In this document: piece after piece, positions 17,444 through 27,192 of the stretch | Layout of the letters: each line of letters starts with the position of its first letter | How positions within the stretch are numbered: position 1 is the stretch's first letter | Origin: Casp-actino8 sp044358015 | Lineage (GTDB): Bacteria > Actinomycetota > Acidimicrobiia > Acidimicrobiales > Ilumatobacteraceae | Direction: 5' to 3' | Assembly: GCA_044358015.1 (NCBI GenBank) | Contig: JBIKOO010000001.1 | Location: 62,001 to 126,000 of the forward strand | DNA length: 64,000 nt | Translations under genes and position numbers: made by a program | The notes under the pieces: generated by a model | Database searches by the model: none | The model's input: only the letters and a program-made list of their open reading frames with translations | What the model was told of the DNA's origin: nothing

Positions 17444-18387
17444 ATCTCAACAACTTTGCCGAGTCCATCGGCGGCGTCGACCATGGCCCACTATGGATTG
17501 CTGGACAACAGACTCGTACACCAGCTCCATCTCAACTACGAATCGTCGCTGCTCCCGCAGGCATTGTCGAGTTACAACCCGATGAGATGACTGTCGTATG
17601 TGGAGCGGGCACTCCCATGGATGAACTTCGAACCGAACTCGCCAAAGTCGGTCAATACGTCAACCTTCCCGAAGGGCTGACCGGTCCAGGCACAGTTGGG
17701 GGAGCCCTCGCCGAAGGACGCAGCGATATCTATCGACTTGGACGTGGACCGGTTCGAGATACGTTGCTCCAAGTTCGATATGTCAACCACGATGGGCAAG
17801 TGGTCACTGCGGGTGGGCCAACCGTGAAGAATGTCAGTGGGTTTGACCTGTGCCGTTTACTCATCGGTTCCCGCGGGCAACTCGGTTACTTCGGTGAGAC
17901 GATCCTGCGCACTCGACCGATACCACAGTCATCAAGATGGTTCGTGATGAGCGAAGCCAGCCAGACCGTCGTCGAGAAAATACTGCGAGTCATTTATCGA
18001 CCGGCATCGGTGTTGTGGGATGGACACAAAGTGTGGTTCTGCATTGAGGGCAACCCGAAGGATTGCGCCGCAATGATTCAACGCATCAGTATTGAACTGC
18101 CAGTCATTACTGAAATCTCTGGGCCGCCAGACCTGTCTCTGTATCCGCACCGCCAGTCAGTCCCTCCTCGACTTCTCGCTGATCTAGTACGAGAAAGCAC
18201 AAGATCAGACTCACACAAAATCATCGTCGAGGCCGGAGTAGGAATTGTGCACCATCAAGTCCCACCTGAAACACCGCCAATTGAAAAGGGAATCACCATT
18301 CTTCATCGGCGAATTCTTGAACAGTTCAATCCGACTGGCCGTCTCAACCCAGGGATAGAGATTCTCGCGAGCTCCACATCCTCATGA
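17434..18387 (+). CDS. glcE: Glycolate oxidase subunit GlcE (FAD-binding)
   Basis: 317 residues. Second FAD-binding subunit of the GlcDEF complex, with a PCMH half-domain (LPEGLTGPGTVGGALAEGRSD, GGPTVKNVSGFDLCRLLIGS, LGYFGETILRTRPIP). The GTG at 17434 is chosen because GGAGGA lies five bases upstream; an earlier in-frame GTG at 17401 lacks such a site. Overlaps glcD by 10 bases and the following kinase gene by 4 bases. Confidence 0.85.
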   Translation: MGIDLNNFAESIGGVDHGPLWIAGQQTRTPAPSQLRIVAAPAGIVELQPDEMTVVCGAGTPMDELRTELAKVGQYVNLPEGLTGPGTVGGALAEGRSDIYRLGRGPVRDTLLQVRYVNHDGQVVTAGGPTVKNVSGFDLCRLLIGSRGQLGYFGETILRTRPIPQSSRWFVMSEASQTVVEKILRVIYRPASVLWDGHKVWFCIEGNPKDCAAMIQRISIELPVITEISGPPDLSLYPHRQSVPPRLLADLVRESTRSDSHKIIVEAGVGIVHHQVPPETPPIEKGITILHRRILEQFNPTGRLNPGIEILASSTSS

Positions 18388-19337
18388 ACTTCGCCGAACT
18401 GCCATTAGTTGCGACACCGATCGCACTCGTTGACCAGAACGTGGTGGACGAAGCTATTCAAAAGTGCATGGTCGACAAAAATCTTGACAACCCTCGTCTC
18501 ATGCGCGAATCAATGAACGCGGTCTACCTTGTTCAGTCGTCCGATGGTCCACAAGTCATGCGCGTGAGCCGTCCAACAAGTAGCACGATGGCGGCTATTG
18601 AGTTCGCACATTTTTTAGCCCGAAACGGCTTTGAAGTTCCTGCACCTTTGTCCCAAGCTCCATTTCGTCATGACGAAATAGAAATCACATTTTGGGAATT
18701 CATCAATCACGACCCACATCACGATGTTGATTGGCGGCACATCGGATCAGTGGCGCGCCGTCTCCACGACTTGGATCCGCAAATTGTCGCTGCGTTTTAT
18801 CCATTGCCGATGGCAACATCATTTCCATGGTGGGATTTTGATCGACTGTTGGCCGAACTGGGATCAAGTTTTGATTCTTCCGACCTAGATATTCTGAAGA
18901 GTCGTTGGCACAGCCTTCAGTCATTTTTCATTTCTGCCCAAAATGTCTATCCATCACCTACTTCGGGACAGCTGGCGTTGAGTCATGGCGATATTCATCC
19001 GGGCAATGTCATCGTCAATCGTTTGACTGGTCGCCCGATTCTGATCGATTGGGATTTGCTCTCAGTTGCTCCTCGTGAATGGGACCACGCGGCTTTGCTG
19101 ACCTGGACTCAACGTTGGGGTGGACACGCAACTATCTATCCAGAGTTTGCAACTGGGTACGGCACCAACTATTCAGGTAACGAACTCGCGGAGGCGCTCG
19201 CTGAGATGCGCTTACTTTCTGCAACGCTGATGCGTTGGCGAGCCGGACTCACTTCCCCAGACGCACATGTTGAAGCCGAGAACAGATTGAAATATTGGAG
19301 ACAGGATCCCACCGCCCCGATGTGGCGTGCTGTCTAA
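18384..19337 (+). CDS. Aminoglycoside phosphotransferase-fold kinase
   Basis: 317 residues. The APH/choline-kinase fold is shown by the catalytic loop LSHGDIHPGNVIVN and the metal-binding LIDWDLLS. The N-lobe carries MNAVYLVQSSDGPQVMRVSRP, with a likely ATP-lysine position taken by Arg or unclear. Substrate unknown; a drug-resistance role is not implied. It starts within the glcE stop, so it is co-transcribed with glcDE and could act on a related small metabolite. Codons for residues 93-98 hold one copy of the 18-bp palindrome repeated elsewhere in the window. Confidence 0.8.
   Translation: MNFAELPLVATPIALVDQNVVDEAIQKCMVDKNLDNPRLMRESMNAVYLVQSSDGPQVMRVSRPTSSTMAAIEFAHFLARNGFEVPAPLSQAPFRHDEIEITFWEFINHDPHHDVDWRHIGSVARRLHDLDPQIVAAFYPLPMATSFPWWDFDRLLAELGSSFDSSDLDILKSRWHSLQSFFISAQNVYPSPTSGQLALSHGDIHPGNVIVNRLTGRPILIDWDLLSVAPREWDHAALLTWTQRWGGHATIYPEFATGYGTNYSGNELAEALAEMRLLSATLMRWRAGLTSPDAHVEAENRLKYWRQDPTAPMWRAV
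18662..18679. repeat. 18-bp perfect palindrome, copy 1 (inside kinase CDS)
   Basis: ATTTCGTCATGACGAAAT, identical to copies at 45402 and 48181. Here it lies in the interior of the kinase gene and is read from the third codon position (Pro-Phe-Arg-His-Asp-Glu-Ile). The base after it is A in all three copies. Confidence 0.9.
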
Positions 19338-19364
19338 TTTCGGTTTACTTTGACAGACGAGAAA

Positions 19365-20096
19365 TCACGGTGCGAAGTTGAGCCATTGATCTGAGATTTC
19401 GGCGTCACCGTAGATTTCGATTCCGGCATTAGCTCGTCCCCAACTTGACAACACGAGAGCGACAGCGGATCCCCGCCAGGCGACATCGCCTTTGGCATGT
19501 TCATGAGTCACGACAACTCGTTCGTCGCTAGGAACGATGAGCCATTCACCTTGGCCATCGGTGCAGTGCAAATGCAACGAACCCCGAGGGAATGCTTTGC
19601 CAAAGCGTTTCGCCCAACCAGTCATCATGTCGATGTACAACTCGTCAATTCCATCACAAGCCAATGAGCGATCCATGTCTACTGGTAGAGACAATGCCCG
19701 CTGAAGGTCACATACATGGACCGCAACTTCATTGGCCATCCGCCGGAAATAGAAACCAGCATCTTGCCGATCGGACCATGTCCATAGCGTTTCTGAGGGA
19801 TCAGTATTTCCCAATGTATTCAGCACTGACCCTGCTCGAGCAGCGAACCACTCCAGAACATCTTGACCGTCAGCAGGTCGACCTTCATCGCCTGGTCCTA
19901 CTCGTACTTGCGAGCGCGGGATAACTATCGCATCCACCATGGCAAAAACCTGACCGACATGACCCAACAGATCACTGATTTTCCATCCAGGGCAATCACT
20001 CACCGCGACGTCAAGATTTCCAGTGGACATTGCGGTCATGCCATCGATAGACCTACGGAGCAATTCAAGATATCTCGGGGGATTTAACGAAGCCAT
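19365..20096 (-). CDS. MDMPI-like (maleylpyruvate isomerase N-terminal/DinB-fold) protein
   Basis: 243 residues from the ATG at 20096. The N-terminal four-helix domain carries WKISDLLGHVGQVFAMVD and FYFRRMANEVAVHVCDLQRAL, the His/Glu-bearing pattern of actinobacterial mycothiol-dependent maleylpyruvate isomerase relatives. Reaction unknown; most members with this pattern are uncharacterised. The longer open frame (to 20294) would run through the glcF start and is unlikely. It sits in reverse orientation between the kinase and glcF, sharing a 49-base divergent promoter region with glcF. Confidence 0.8.
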   Translation of the reverse strand: MASLNPPRYLELLRRSIDGMTAMSTGNLDVAVSDCPGWKISDLLGHVGQVFAMVDAIVIPRSQVRVGPGDEGRPADGQDVLEWFAARAGSVLNTLGNTDPSETLWTWSDRQDAGFYFRRMANEVAVHVCDLQRALSLPVDMDRSLACDGIDELYIDMMTGWAKRFGKAFPRGSLHLHCTDGQGEWLIVPSDERVVVTHEHAKGDVAWRGSAVALVLSSWGRANAGIEIYGDAEISDQWLNFAP

Positions 20097-20145
20097 ATTG
20101 CTCAGACTAGACGCAACCACTGGTGGCGAGGAAGGTACGGTATGA

Positions 20146-21369
20146 GTGATGTCTGTTCGACCCCTAGCGATCACCGACGACGAACTGTCAACCTGCGTCG
20201 GCTGTGGTCTGTGTTTACCGCACTGTCCAACATTTCGGGTGTCCAATGAAGAGGCTTTATCTCCGCGAGGGAGAATTGCGACAATCCGCTCCATTCAGTG
20301 GGACGGCCTAAAGATCGACGATCAGGTCAGCGAAATTCTCAATACATGTGTGCAATGCCGAGGTTGTGAACCAGCGTGCCCAAGTGGTGTCCCTTATGGT
20401 CGACTGATAGAAGCAGCTAAAAACAATATGGCGGCTCACTGCCAAACCACTCCTTGGTGGCAACGCTTCGGTCTACGACTCTTGCGCCACCACCGGTTGT
20501 TGTTGATCGGAACACCACTACTTGCACTTGCTCAACGGGCCCGCCTCATTCCTAAGCGAGCAGGTCTGTCACGGTTACCGCTTCGACTCGGACCTCCAAT
20601 TGTTGCGTCATCAAAGACTCCCGATGTGTGGCTCTACACCGGATGCGTCATGGATGCTTGGCAACGATCAACCCATCGATCAGTTGCGGCACTCATTTCA
20701 AAAATTGGATGTAGTTACGGAGTTCCAAGTAAGGCTGGTTCATGTTGCGGCGCACTTCACTCACATGCCGGACTCAGTGACGAGGCCAAAGTTCTCGCAC
20801 AAGCAGTGATGACTTCAATGCCTGGAAGTGCTCCGATCATTGTTGACTCAGCAGGTTGTGGGGCAGCACTGAAGGATTACGGACATCTGCTGAACACCCC
20901 CCAAGCCCACGAATTTAGTCAGCGAGTTTTTGATGTTCATGAGTGGCTTGAACCCCACATGGCGACCATTATGCAATCTCACTTACCGGTCTTGAATAAG
21001 ACGTCGATCATCGTGCAAGATCCGTGCCATCTACGACATGTCCAGAAATCCCACCTCGCAGTACGGTCAATCTTGGCTCCGGTCGCCAACCTGATCGAAC
21101 TTGATGATGACGGAATGTGTTGCGGTGCTGGCGGCGCCTATTCATTAGTTGAGCCTGAATTAGCTGCACAAATCCGTGATCGAAAGGTGCAAAATATTTT
21201 GGCCAAGTTCACTGATGACTCCAACATTGTGGCATCAGCCAACCCTGGTTGCTTGATGCACTTACAAAGCGCAGGACTCATGGTGAAACATCCAGTTGAC
21301 ATTCTCGCCGAGGCTTTAGGTCTCGTCCCCACAACAGATCGACCACCGACAAAGGGCTCAGCAAAGTAA
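20146..21369 (+). CDS. glcF: Glycolate oxidase iron-sulfur subunit GlcF
   Basis: 407 residues. Two [4Fe-4S] ferredoxin motifs (CVGCGLCLPHCP near the N-terminus and CVQCRGCEPACP at about residue 67) are followed by two CCG-type domains (GSCCGALHSHAG, GMCCGAGGAYSL) as in GlcF and related heterodisulfide reductase-like subunits. It passes electrons from GlcDE to quinone. GTG at 20146 or ATG at 20149; GGAAGG lies upstream. It is separated from glcDE by the kinase and a reverse-strand gene. Confidence 0.9.
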   Translation: MMSVRPLAITDDELSTCVGCGLCLPHCPTFRVSNEEALSPRGRIATIRSIQWDGLKIDDQVSEILNTCVQCRGCEPACPSGVPYGRLIEAAKNNMAAHCQTTPWWQRFGLRLLRHHRLLLIGTPLLALAQRARLIPKRAGLSRLPLRLGPPIVASSKTPDVWLYTGCVMDAWQRSTHRSVAALISKIGCSYGVPSKAGSCCGALHSHAGLSDEAKVLAQAVMTSMPGSAPIIVDSAGCGAALKDYGHLLNTPQAHEFSQRVFDVHEWLEPHMATIMQSHLPVLNKTSIIVQDPCHLRHVQKSHLAVRSILAPVANLIELDDDGMCCGAGGAYSLVEPELAAQIRDRKVQNILAKFTDDSNIVASANPGCLMHLQSAGLMVKHPVDILAEALGLVPTTDRPPTKGSAK

Positions 21370-21599
21370 TGACTTTTTCAGATGATGACCAGCAACCCGA
21401 AATTGATCCGCAGGTGCTTGAACGCCTGAACGACATCGCATCACGTTTGCGTGACGTTGCGTCATCACTTGATGATGTCATGTTTGATGTTTTGCGCGAA
21501 GCATCGCGACGCCGTGAAGGCCGACCGGCAATAGACAAAACATTGTCGCAGGCCCGCCGAGCAATTGACAAGGCCGCGCATTTACTCGATCTTGGCTAG
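21369..21599 (+). CDS. Small helical protein, function unknown
   Basis: 76 residues, predicted all-helical and charged (VLERLNDIASRLRDVASSLD). The ATG overlaps the glcF stop by one base (TAATG), which strongly suggests coupled translation with glcF. No cysteine, no signal peptide, no recognised family. It may be a stabilising or regulatory partner, which is inference from position only. Confidence 0.6.
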   Translation: MTFSDDDQQPEIDPQVLERLNDIASRLRDVASSLDDVMFDVLREASRRREGRPAIDKTLSQARRAIDKAAHLLDLG

Positions 21600-21609
21600 A
21601 AGATCCTGG

Positions 21610-22719
21610 CTAGCGGAACTGTTGAGCCTTTTCAGTCAGAGCATCAATCAATTCAGTGAAACTTTTTTGGAACGATGCAACACCTTCGCGCTCAAGTTTT
21701 TGCGCGACGTCTTCCATATCAATACCGATCATCTGCAACGCTTGCCACACATCGTGGGCTTGTTCCACATTGAGGTCAATCGTTCGGGCAACAGTGCCAT
21801 GATCAGCGAATGCATCAACTGTGGTGTCGGGCAGCGTATTAACCGAGTCGGGACCGATGAGTTGATCAACGTACAACGTGTCGGGGTAGTTGGGATTCTT
21901 AGTGCTTGTCGATGCCCACAATGGACGTTGCACTTTTGCACCCATGTTGACGAGCGCGTTCCAACGAGGTCCAGAGAAGGTCGTTTGAAACGCTTCGTAC
22001 GCTAAGACTGCTTGAGCGATCGCTGCTTTACCTCGGAGAGATAACGCTTCCGAGGTGCCCAATGATTCAAGTCGTGCATCAACTTCTGAATCAACGCGAC
22101 TAATAAAGAATGATGCAACACTCGCTACGCCTTGAATTGAATGACCTGCCGCAACCCGATCTTCGAGACCGTCGATGTATGCATCCATTACCTTTTGGTA
22201 ACGATCAAGACTAAAGATCAAGGTCACGTTCACATTGCGACCAGCCGCGATCATGGCCCGAATCGCTGAGATGCACGGTTGCGTTGCAGGAATTTTGACC
22301 ATCAAGTTGGGTCGCTGAACGGTGTCCCACAGGTGTTGGCCGGCCGCTAGAGTTCCCGATTCATCGAGAGCCAAGTTGGGATCTACCTCAACACTGACAA
22401 ATCCGTCAGCACCGCCGCTGGACTCATATACCGAGGCGAAAACGTCTAAGGCTCCGTGAATATCTTGCAACACCATGGCCCAATAACTGTCAATGATGGA
22501 GTTCTTGTTTTCAATCAACGTCCGGAACTGCTCGTCATAATCCGCCGAACCTTGAATCGCTTTTTGAAAAATAGTTGGGTTTGAAGTGAGTCCCCGAATA
22601 CCGGAATCGCGGACTTTTTCTAAATCACCCGAAGAGATCAAACTCCGCTTTAAATTGTCGAGCCATGGACTTTGCCCTTCTTGCTCGAAAAGTTGAACGA
22701 GGCGCACTGAACTTGTCAT
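21610..22719 (-). CDS. tal: Transaldolase
   Basis: 369 residues, the long actinobacterial type. Non-oxidative pentose phosphate pathway enzyme moving a dihydroxyacetone unit. N-terminal GQSPWLDNLKRSLISSGDL and GLTSNPTIFQKAI are typical; the Schiff-base Lys lies in NLMVKIPAT and SLDRYQKVMDAYIDGLE follows. It lies 38 bases downstream of tkt on the same strand, so both are probably one unit. Confidence 0.95.
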   Translation of the reverse strand: MTSSVRLVQLFEQEGQSPWLDNLKRSLISSGDLEKVRDSGIRGLTSNPTIFQKAIQGSADYDEQFRTLIENKNSIIDSYWAMVLQDIHGALDVFASVYESSGGADGFVSVEVDPNLALDESGTLAAGQHLWDTVQRPNLMVKIPATQPCISAIRAMIAAGRNVNVTLIFSLDRYQKVMDAYIDGLEDRVAAGHSIQGVASVASFFISRVDSEVDARLESLGTSEALSLRGKAAIAQAVLAYEAFQTTFSGPRWNALVNMGAKVQRPLWASTSTKNPNYPDTLYVDQLIGPDSVNTLPDTTVDAFADHGTVARTIDLNVEQAHDVWQALQMIGIDMEDVAQKLEREGVASFQKSFTELIDALTEKAQQFR

Positions 22720-22757
22720 ACCTACAGAGTGACAGATTTGGTCGGTCGAAGCACGTA

Positions 22758-24731
22758 CTACTTGGCCGTCATTAGACCAAGAACTGTATTTTTCACATTG
22801 CTCACTGAGATACCGAGCCGCTCAAGAACTTCTGCGCCAGGGGCACTCGCACCAAAGCGGTCGATCCCGATGCAGACATCGGCATAACGTTCCCAGCCAA
22901 ATGTTGAACCAGCTTCAACTGAAACGGTCGGAACACCCTTGGGCAAAATACGTTCGGCCAAGTCGGGTTGCGCAACTCGGTAGGCCTCGAAGCGATCCCA
23001 TGAAGGCAATGAAACTGCTTGAACTTTGTGTCCGGCCTGTCCAAGTTCTTGTGCAGCCGCGATTGCGAGATGCACTTCGCTTCCGGTCGCAACGATCACA
23101 GCCTCGGGTACTCCGTCAACTGCATGAACAATTCCGGCACCATCAGCAACCGCGGAGCCATCAGTGACAACGGGCAGATTTTGACGACTGAGAACAACGA
23201 CCGTCGGACCGTCAAATTCGTAAGCCGCGCGAATCGCTTGTGACGTCTCATTGGCATCACCTGGACGAATCACCTGCAAATCGGGAATAGCGCGAAGTGC
23301 GGCCAGATGCTCAATCGGTTGGTGCGTCGGTCCGTCTTCACCAACACCCACCGAGTCATGACTAAACACGAATAGACACTTTGCCTTTGATAAAGCCGCT
23401 AAACGAATTGGTGGCTTCATGTAGTCAAAGAAAACAAAAAACGTTCCGCCAGCCGGATAGATACCACCGTGTAGCGCCAGGCCCACCATGGCTGAACCCA
23501 TCGCATGTTCGCGAATGCCGTAATAGATTTGTCGACCTTCAGGTGTCGCGTGCGACATCGGTGATTGACCCGACAATTTGGTTCCAGTATTTCCGGTGAG
23601 GTCGGCCGAACCAGAGACTAAACCGGGCTGACCCGATAGCACTGCATCAAAAACCTTTTGAATGGCCACGCGTGTGGCGATTGATTCACCTTGGGCGAAA
23701 GTTGGCAATAGTTTTTGCCAACCTGTCGCACCACCATTCCATGCCGCATCCCACTCAGCCTTTTGAGCGCTTGAGTTAAGGCGCGACTTCCACGCAGTAT
23801 TTTCTGCCGAGCCATTTTTCTTCGCTTGCACACGACACGCATCAACAACTTCTTGGGGAGCCCAAAATGGTTGGTCGGGGATACCCATGGCAGTTTTCGT
23901 CTTCGTGACATGCTCAGCAGTAAATGGATTGCCGTGCGCTTCGTGCTTACCTGTCCAGTCGGGAGACGGGAAGCCAACCTGAGTCTGCAAAATCAATAAT
24001 TTGGGTCGATCATCTTGCGAATCACGAGCAACTACGAGAGCTGACTCAAGACCATCTAAGTCTTCGCCAATCGCGCCAAGTCGTACGACTTCCCAGCCAT
24101 ACGAGGCAAAGCGCATCGCGACGTCATCACTGCAAGTCAAATTGGTTGAGCCATCAATGGTGATCTGGTTGTCGTCAAACACCACAATCAATCGCCCGAG
24201 TTTTTGGTGACCCGCTAACGAAGCTGCCTCATGGCTGACCCCTTCCATGAGGCAGCCATCGCCAGCAATCACATAGGTGTGATGATTCGACAACTCGCTA
24301 CCGAATCGCGCACGTAGGTGTCGTTCAGCTAAAGCCAGACCGACTGCATTAGCGAATCCTTGACCGAGTGGACCAGTCGTAACTTCAATACCTGCCGTAT
24401 GCCCACGTTCGGGGTGGCCCGGAGTCGCTGAATCCCACTGACGGAAATTTTGCAGATCCGACATTTCAAGTCCGTACCCCTGAAGGAACAACATCGAATA
24501 CTGCAAGATTGACGCATGACCAGCCGACAGTACAAAACGATCACGATCTGGCCACAAGGCATCGGTTGGATCATGTTTCATCACTCTGCTGTACAAAACG
24601 TGAGCCAGAGGAGCCAAGGCCATCGCCGTTCCTTGGTGTCCGCTCTTAGCTTTGAGCGGCGCGTCCATGGCAAACCCACGGGCAATATTGACAGCTGTTT
24701 GATCGAATTCTGAAGTCAGTTGAGACGGCAC
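22758..24731 (-). CDS. tkt: Transketolase
   Basis: 657 residues, full length. Thiamine-diphosphate enzyme of the pentose phosphate pathway. TPP-binding segment GDGCLMEGVSHEAASLAGH ... DDNQITIDG, second domain with SVGVGEDGPTHQPIEHLAALR and RPGDANET, and a C-terminal domain starting near residue 535 (IVATGSEVHLAI). It precedes tal. Confidence 0.97.
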   Translation of the reverse strand: MPSQLTSEFDQTAVNIARGFAMDAPLKAKSGHQGTAMALAPLAHVLYSRVMKHDPTDALWPDRDRFVLSAGHASILQYSMLFLQGYGLEMSDLQNFRQWDSATPGHPERGHTAGIEVTTGPLGQGFANAVGLALAERHLRARFGSELSNHHTYVIAGDGCLMEGVSHEAASLAGHQKLGRLIVVFDDNQITIDGSTNLTCSDDVAMRFASYGWEVVRLGAIGEDLDGLESALVVARDSQDDRPKLLILQTQVGFPSPDWTGKHEAHGNPFTAEHVTKTKTAMGIPDQPFWAPQEVVDACRVQAKKNGSAENTAWKSRLNSSAQKAEWDAAWNGGATGWQKLLPTFAQGESIATRVAIQKVFDAVLSGQPGLVSGSADLTGNTGTKLSGQSPMSHATPEGRQIYYGIREHAMGSAMVGLALHGGIYPAGGTFFVFFDYMKPPIRLAALSKAKCLFVFSHDSVGVGEDGPTHQPIEHLAALRAIPDLQVIRPGDANETSQAIRAAYEFDGPTVVVLSRQNLPVVTDGSAVADGAGIVHAVDGVPEAVIVATGSEVHLAIAAAQELGQAGHKVQAVSLPSWDRFEAYRVAQPDLAERILPKGVPTVSVEAGSTFGWERYADVCIGIDRFGASAPGAEVLERLGISVSNVKNTVLGLMTAK

Positions 24732-24776
24732 AAAGAAACTGTAACCGAGGGCACTGTTGTGCCTAGGGAGCGAAAC

Positions 24777-25172
24777 TCAAACTGGGGGCAACAAAGTGAA
24801 AGGAACCAGATGCCACGGTCCATGATCCACGCGGCAATGGGCGAAAATCTGGCCATACTCGGTGAAATCGAGCTCACCTTTGACGAGGCGATAGGTGAAC
24901 TTCCCCGGATCAACTGTGAACGGGCTGACGTTGCGGGCGATTTGCTCAGCATCTTCTTCCATTCCTTTGCGGAAGATCACTTCGAAAACCCCCGAGCCAC
25001 TTTGGTGGGGCGCACAGTAGATGAGCGCAACGAGGTGGGGGTCAATCGTGAGTGGAACTGGCGATGGTGCCGCCATTGAAAACATTGCACCGGTGATGTC
25101 AATACGACTACTCGGTCCGGGAGCCTGTCGTAACTCAAAGTTTTCTACAAATAAAGCCGAGACAATCTGCAT
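24777..25172 (-). CDS. Conserved-looking protein of unknown function
   Basis: 131 residues from the ATG at 25172 (a longer frame to 25208 adds 12). The sequence looks beta-rich and globular (SSRIDITGAMFSMAAPSPVPL, LVALIYCAPHQSG) with no signal peptide or catalytic motif I recognise. It fills the gap between nagA and tkt on the same strand, and codon use resembles its neighbours, which supports a real gene. No function is proposed. Confidence 0.65.
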   Translation of the reverse strand: MQIVSALFVENFELRQAPGPSSRIDITGAMFSMAAPSPVPLTIDPHLVALIYCAPHQSGSGVFEVIFRKGMEEDAEQIARNVSPFTVDPGKFTYRLVKGELDFTEYGQIFAHCRVDHGPWHLVPFTLLPPV

Positions 25173-25222
25173 GACACCGAGGGTAACGACACCCCAATTA
25201 AGAAACACATGTCAACAGACGA

Positions 25223-26332
25223 TTAGCGCACGCGCTGACCAGACATCCATACGGCGCTGACTTCAAGATCATCTGTCAACCCCACGATGTCGGCGACATA
25301 TCCGCCCTGGAGACGACCGCGATCGGCCAAACCCATGACGCTTGCAGGGTGTGCACTTGCCGCCATCACAGCTTGGGCGACGGAGACGTTGGCTTGACCG
25401 ACACAAATTTTCAGAGCCTCGGGCATGGTGACGGCACTACCAGCCAGTGTGCCGTCTTCCAAACGCGGGACCCCATCGCGCAATGCCAATTGGACTTTTC
25501 CTGCTGAACCAGCGCGCCAAGCGACCGCATCGGTCACAAGAACAATTTGGCTGGGCTTAGCGGCAAATGCCAAAGCGATGACATCAGGATCCACGTGTAC
25601 TCCATCAGCGATTAACGATGCATACACCCGATCATCGGTCAGGGCCCATGTCGCAAGACCGGAATCGCGATGATGAACACCACTCATGGCATTGAAAAGA
25701 TGCGTCACTAAGGATGCACCTGCCTGTACACACGCATTGAATTGTTGGTGCGTCGGCCGCGAGTGACCCACCGAAATAACGCAACCCCGAGACGCAAGTA
25801 ATGCACACGCTTCGGGAGCCCCTATGACTTCTGCACCTAAAGTCATCAACGCAATGTTGTCAGCAACATTGGTCAACCATTGCAAATCGGGCTCGCGTAC
25901 ATACTGCGCTCGATGAGCGCCGAAAGCAGTACCTAAATATGGTCCTTCAAGGTGCACGCCAATGACATGGGGAAGGTACGCATCGGGCTTTTGTTGCGAG
26001 AGAAAACTGATGGCTGATGAATACCACTCAAGGGGAGCGGTCACCAATGTTGGACACCAACTTGTGACCCCCTGATCGAGCAGCAGGTTGTTCATCCGGT
26101 CCCATGCGACTGCATCACTGGCAAGCGCCGTCGACCACACGTCAACGTCATCAATCCCGTTGACCTGTAGGTCGACAAACCCTGGGGCCAAGATCAGGTC
26201 GGTCGTCGGGGATTCGTGGCGACCAAATGGAGAAATCGAGCGAATATGTCCATGTGCTACCTCGAGCCGAGCCGCATGAAACTGGCCATCTGCGAGGAGT
26301 ACTCGATGAGAACTGATGACGGTTGTTGCCAC
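25223..26332 (-). CDS. nagA: N-acetylglucosamine-6-phosphate deacetylase
   Basis: 369 residues from the GTG at 26332; a longer frame (to 26383) would overlap the divergent hydrolase gene. Amidohydrolase TIM-barrel: LAPGFVDLQVNGIDDVDVW, GVHLEGPYLGTAFGAH with the metal Glu, SVGHSRP and THLFNAMSGVHHRDSG with metal His residues, and the catalytic Asp in LVTDAVAWRAG. It removes acetate from GlcNAc-6-P during amino-sugar or peptidoglycan recycling. No nagB is present in the window. Confidence 0.92.
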   Translation of the reverse strand: MATTVISSHRVLLADGQFHAARLEVAHGHIRSISPFGRHESPTTDLILAPGFVDLQVNGIDDVDVWSTALASDAVAWDRMNNLLLDQGVTSWCPTLVTAPLEWYSSAISFLSQQKPDAYLPHVIGVHLEGPYLGTAFGAHRAQYVREPDLQWLTNVADNIALMTLGAEVIGAPEACALLASRGCVISVGHSRPTHQQFNACVQAGASLVTHLFNAMSGVHHRDSGLATWALTDDRVYASLIADGVHVDPDVIALAFAAKPSQIVLVTDAVAWRAGSAGKVQLALRDGVPRLEDGTLAGSAVTMPEALKICVGQANVSVAQAVMAASAHPASVMGLADRGRLQGGYVADIVGLTDDLEVSAVWMSGQRVR

Positions 26333-26391
26333 AAACCCATTGTGCCGTGTTCGCACCCAAATTTTGATGACCTGATGTGGCACAGTTGGTT

Positions 26392-27192
26392 ATGCCCACT
26401 ATTCACAATCAAGGTCAAATTGTCGGTTACGGGGTAGCCGGTGCTCCGCTCGGATCCGCAGGCGAACCGGTGCTGCTCTTTCATGGCACCACCATGAATC
26501 GGTCTGCTTGGGATTTCGTCATTGGCTCAATGCCTACTGAACGTACCTACATCCAAGTTGAATTCCCTGGATCTGGCGAATCGGCTATGCCTTCAGGCGC
26601 TCTTTCTGTCGAAGGTTTGGTGGGTGATGCACTCGCTGTTTTGGACGAACTCAAGGTTGATCGCTTTCACGTTGCCGGATACTCGCTCGGCGCAGTGATT
26701 GCGGCAGCGACTGCTGCCACAGCACCTCAGCGGGTTGTCACCGCAACCATGTTGTGTGGATGGGCGACAACCGATGCCCGCATGCGCATGACCTTTGACC
26801 TATGGAAGCGACTCATCAACATCGGACCAGATCTCTTTATGCGGTACGCACTCGTTGATGGTTTCACTGCCGATGCGTTGACTGGAATTGAACCCATGGT
26901 CGAAGCGATGGTCACAATGACTGCCGACACCGTGGCCCCAGGTTCAATCGCCCATCTTGACCTTGACATCATCGTTGATATTGCTCCGATGCTCGCGAAT
27001 ATTTCAGCCCCAAGTTTGGTGATTAGTGGAGCACAAGATCGCTGGGTTGATCCTGCCCATGGACACGCATTGTCTGCTGGTATCAAGAACTCAACTTTCC
27101 GAACATTGCCAGCTGGACATCTCGTGATTCAAGAACAAGCAGCTGACGTTGCGGCGCTGTTGAACGAACATCTCGTGACCCATCAATCGTGA
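26392..27192 (+). CDS. Alpha/beta-hydrolase
   Basis: 266 residues from the ATG at 26392 (GTG at 26377 also possible). The oxyanion segment LLFHGTTMNRSAWD, nucleophile elbow GYSLGAVIAA, acid GAQDRWVDP and catalytic His in LPAGHLVI give a full Ser-Asp-His triad. Substrate unknown. The stop overlaps the next thioesterase start, so the pair may act on one acyl or ester substrate; that is inference. Confidence 0.88.
   Translation: MPTIHNQGQIVGYGVAGAPLGSAGEPVLLFHGTTMNRSAWDFVIGSMPTERTYIQVEFPGSGESAMPSGALSVEGLVGDALAVLDELKVDRFHVAGYSLGAVIAAATAATAPQRVVTATMLCGWATTDARMRMTFDLWKRLINIGPDLFMRYALVDGFTADALTGIEPMVEAMVTMTADTVAPGSIAHLDLDIIVDIAPMLANISAPSLVISGAQDRWVDPAHGHALSAGIKNSTFRTLPAGHLVIQEQAADVAALLNEHLVTHQS

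Noticed and set aside
18384..19337. Antibiotic-resistance aminoglycoside phosphotransferase
   Set aside because: The APH fold is shared by many metabolic kinases, and the gene is coupled to glycolate oxidase genes rather than to mobile or resistance genes.
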